NCBI GenBank assembly: GCA_026724425.1
Contig: JAIUCV010000354.1
Span: 496,001 to 560,000 of the forward strand
Length of the DNA: 64,000 bases
Origin: Erythrophleum ivorense
Lineage: Eukaryota > Streptophyta > Magnoliopsida > Fabales > Fabaceae
Direction: 5' to 3'
Numbering within the stretch: position 1 is the stretch's first letter; every line of letters begins with the position of its first letter. Below are positions 61,833 through 64,000 of the stretch, piece by piece. The position numbers and the translations under genes were made by a program. The notes beneath the pieces were generated by a model. It saw only the letters and a list, made by a program, of their open reading frames with translations, was not told where the DNA came from and made no database searches.

Positions 61833-61981
61833 TTCTCCAAGTCTTTCCTTTTCTTTGAGGAGGTGGTGGTGGAAAACGGGCCAGGCATGCATGATGTTAT
61901 TAATTATGATGGGCTCAAGGAATTGTGCTAATTCCGGTACTAACATTTGGCTTGTATAATGATCATCATTTCCAATGAGTT

Positions 61982-62020
61982 TCATATCTCGCCGTACGAA
62001 AGTTCAAGAGTCTCATTGAC
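61982..62020 (-). pseudogene. Second aldo-keto reductase copy, last exon
   Basis: After a CTGTAG acceptor the minus strand reads VNETLELSYGEI and TGA, a diverged form of the aldo-keto reductase end TLEQLWDGEI. It has the normal stop position, unlike the copy ending at 57170. Upstream exons would lie to the right, where a LINE is inserted at 62044. This shows the locus once held tandem copies. Confidence 0.55.
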
Positions 62021-62142
62021 CTACAGACATAAATTGGTTAAGTTTTTTTTTTTTTTGGTATGAATGTTAAGATTTATACCATTTTCTGAAAGATACAATG
62101 TTGTTGTTGTTGAACAACTTATTACAAAGATAAAAAAGAAAA

Positions 62143-63285
62143 TTACATAGCTCCATTACACCAAAGGAAATACACTTCAAGGAGGGAAGCAGAACTTACA
62201 CTTGTTGCAGGGTAGGAGAGGAGTCGATCACGGATTGCGCGATCAGCTTCAACACGAACAGACGCCACCGTGGAAGACGTGGAAGTGAAGATTCTTCTGT
62301 TACGCTCTTTCCAGATATGATAGATTATCACTTGAAATAGAAGCCTAATTATCACCCCCTTGGAAGAACGGGACAATGACGGATCATTAGCAATTGCAAT
62401 TGCAGCCACGTCGCTAGTGAGAGGCTGAGGGAGGTGAAACTCTGATGCAAGAGAATTCCATAGCTGCGAGGAAAACTCACACTCAAAGAAAATATGGTCA
62501 TGAGATTCTTGATCCATTGAACAGAGAGTACAGTCTCCCGGGATTACGAGTCCCCATTGTCGTAATCTATCCCTTGTTGGAAGTCTCTTCTTCATAACCA
62601 ACCAAGTAATAAACGAAAATCGAGGGATTTCTTCCTTAAACCAAACTACTTGAGACCATGTAACAACCGGAGCTCTTTGTCTCAAGTGATTCCAAGTAGC
62701 TTTTGAACAGAAAGAATCAACAAACTGACCTGATGAGTTTCGCCAAAGGAAGGTATCAGGACCAGACGTATTTGATGGTTGGGGAATCATTGTAAGTGCA
62801 ATCTGAAGCTCCTGAGCCTCATCAGATCTCGCTGCTGGCAATCTCCAACCACGATGACCGACTGCTCTTATTAATGCTGAGTCAATCGGAATCCTCAACT
62901 GTCTTGGTCCTGCTGCTCCAAACAGGGCAATCAGAGGTCCCAATTCAGTCCAATAGTCATGCCAGAAAGTGGCAATCTCTCCATTCCTCAACACACATCT
63001 CAAGAAATCATGGAGAAGATGTTTTACTTGAAGCATACTTCTGATTGCTCTGGAGAATCTGTTCGCATCCTCCGTAAGCCAAAAGCCTTTTCTGGCAAAG
63101 ACATGCTTATTCACCCAAGCCACCCAGAGCGAACCCGCATTCGTAAATAGGTTCCAAATTTGCTTGAGCCTGAATACCTTTTCAAACTCCTCCAACTGTC
63201 TGATTCCTAGCCCGCCTTCACTCTTAGGTCTGCAAATATCACACCAAGCAACTCTTGCACCTCTAGCAGAATTCGTGTTGTTCTT
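62143..63285 (-). pseudogene. LINE ORF2 C-terminal part with zf-RVT domain
   Basis: About 380 residues: ARVAWCDICRPKSEGGLGIR (the WxxLCxPKxxGGLGxR motif that follows plant LINE RTs), FRLKQIWNLF, SMLQVKHLLHDFLR and the zf-RVT module (FKEEIPRFSFITWLVMKKRL, CTLCSMDQESHDHIFFECEF). The frame is in line with the RT part but cut from it by TAG at 63286-63288, where a Trp codon is expected. Confidence 0.82.
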
Positions 63286-64000
63286 CTATAGAAAAGCCGA
63301 ACACAAAGAATCTATCTTTGTGTAGAACTGCTTTGGCAATGAAAAAACAGAGCTCCAGAAATTCACCATGCCATAAATAACAGATGATAGCATTCTTATT
63401 TTTCCAGAAAATGATAATGTCTTTGTAGTCCATGATTGCAGCTTGCTCGTCACCTTCTCAATGAACGGCTGCAAAGTAGCTAAGTTGATTCTCTTTGGAT
63501 TTAGTGGTAAGCCCAAATACCTTGTTGGGAAAGATCCCACTTTGAACCCAGAAATACCACTCAAGGTTGCAACTTGAATATCATCATATCCTCCAAAGAA
63601 AATTTCTGATTTAGTCGGGTTCATGTCTAGTCCGCACATGTCTTTGAAGCTATTCATTACCTCTTTAACGCTTGTGAGGGAATGTCTTGACCCGTCACTA
63701 AAAATCAGGAGATCGTCAGCGAATAGCAAGTGAGTAATTTTTGGTTCGGAGCACTGAGGATGTAATTCAACTCTTCCATCCTCTGTTGCCTTGTCTAGGA
63801 GACTGGATAGAGCCTCCATTACCATAATGAATAAGTAAGGAGAGATGCAATCTCCCTGCCTCAGTCCCTTTTTCCCTGGAAAAAAACCCAACAAGCTCTC
63901 CATTTACTGAGATAGAATACCTGGGAGTAGAGATACACTGCTTGATCCAAGATGTAAATAGCGGAGGAAACTCATGAGCTTCCAACATCTTCAACACTTA
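63286..64000 (-). pseudogene. LINE ORF2 reverse transcriptase part
   Basis: RT motifs in order: KKGLRQGDCISPYLFIMVME, HLLFADDLLIFSDG with the FADD catalytic centre, MNPTKSEIFFGG and RYLGLPLNPKR. One extra T in a run at about 63882-63888 shifts the frame, so the earlier piece (MLEAHEFPPLFTSWIKQC, YSISVNGELVGFF) is out of phase. The window ends inside this domain. Confidence 0.85.

Larger units (their letters stand above)
60095..61945. mobile_element. Rearranged Tat insertion: solo LTR invaded by a second, truncated element
   Basis: TTTGG at 60090-60094 and 61946-61950 bounds the whole. 60095-60365 is the complement of the distal part of the LTR at 61358-61832, and 61833-61945 is the complement of its first 115 bp or so; together they are one minus-oriented LTR lacking about 80 bp. 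Between them is the 3' end of a plus-oriented Tat element: tandem arrays, a conserved 3' region, a G-run polypurine tract and a full LTR. One deletion removing the 5' part of the inner element and 80 bp of the outer LTR explains it. Confidence 0.78.
62044..64000 (-). mobile_element. L1-type LINE, 3' portion (continues past the window)
   Basis: A T-run at 62045-62058 is the poly(A) tail on the minus strand and marks the 3' end. Upstream on that strand come the 3' UTR, a zinc-binding RT-associated domain and reverse transcriptase. The 5' half, with ORF1, endonuclease and the RT start, is outside the window, so target duplication and length cannot be judged. Confidence 0.88.

Overview
The window is nuclear DNA of a flowering plant. 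The gene families (DC1 proteins, ATL RING-H2 ligases, NYN proteins, proton-pump interactor, 4C-type aldo-keto reductase), the GT-AG introns and the transposon families (Emigrant, Athila, Tat with an antisense ORF, Tekay-like) point to Brassicaceae close to Arabidopsis; the species cannot be fixed from sequence alone. It is a repeat-rich region in which roughly two thirds of the bases are transposons, with a few intact host genes and many host-gene fragments between them.

Layout. 1-640 is one end of a CACTA element. 713-834 and 1173-1610 are broken copies of an RNA polymerase III C11-type zinc ribbon and an ATL RING-H2 ligase. 3363-3649 is an Emigrant MITE holding a Stowaway MITE. 4355-6263 is an intact eight-exon gene that fuses an NYN nuclease-like domain to a cyclophilin-like domain. 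6785-7105 is a BTB-protein fragment. 7778-24086 is a Ty3/gypsy chromovirus (TSD GTCAT) carrying a younger Athila element at 11242-22277 (TSD CCCCT). 25924-37319 is a complete Tat element (TSD ACTGC) inserted in a proton-pump-interactor fragment. 37823-38750 is a second NYN gene without cyclophilin. 39092-45134 holds a RAV1/rabconnectin-like fragment, two glycine-rich proteins (the first frameshifted) and two tandem DC1 genes. 47040-47396 is a 5S-rRNA-derived LTR. 47636-55931 is a Tekay-like chromovirus (TSD ATCCC). 57175-62020 is the wreck of a tandem aldo-keto reductase locus cut by two solo LTRs, a rearranged Tat LTR pair and, at its edge, a LINE that runs off the right end of the window.

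How it works together. The genes that look functional are the NYN-cyclophilin fusion, the short NYN paralogue, the second glycine-rich membrane protein and the two DC1 proteins; each pair comes from local duplication, and noncoding blocks near 2130-2545 and 40270-40985 also look duplicated. Matching target-site duplications give a relative history: Athila is younger than its chromovirus host (3 substitutions versus 2 in a four-fold shorter LTR), the Tat element is recent (about 6 differences in 483 bp), and the Tekay-like element is older (roughly 25 differences in about 1300 bp). All difference counts were made by eye.
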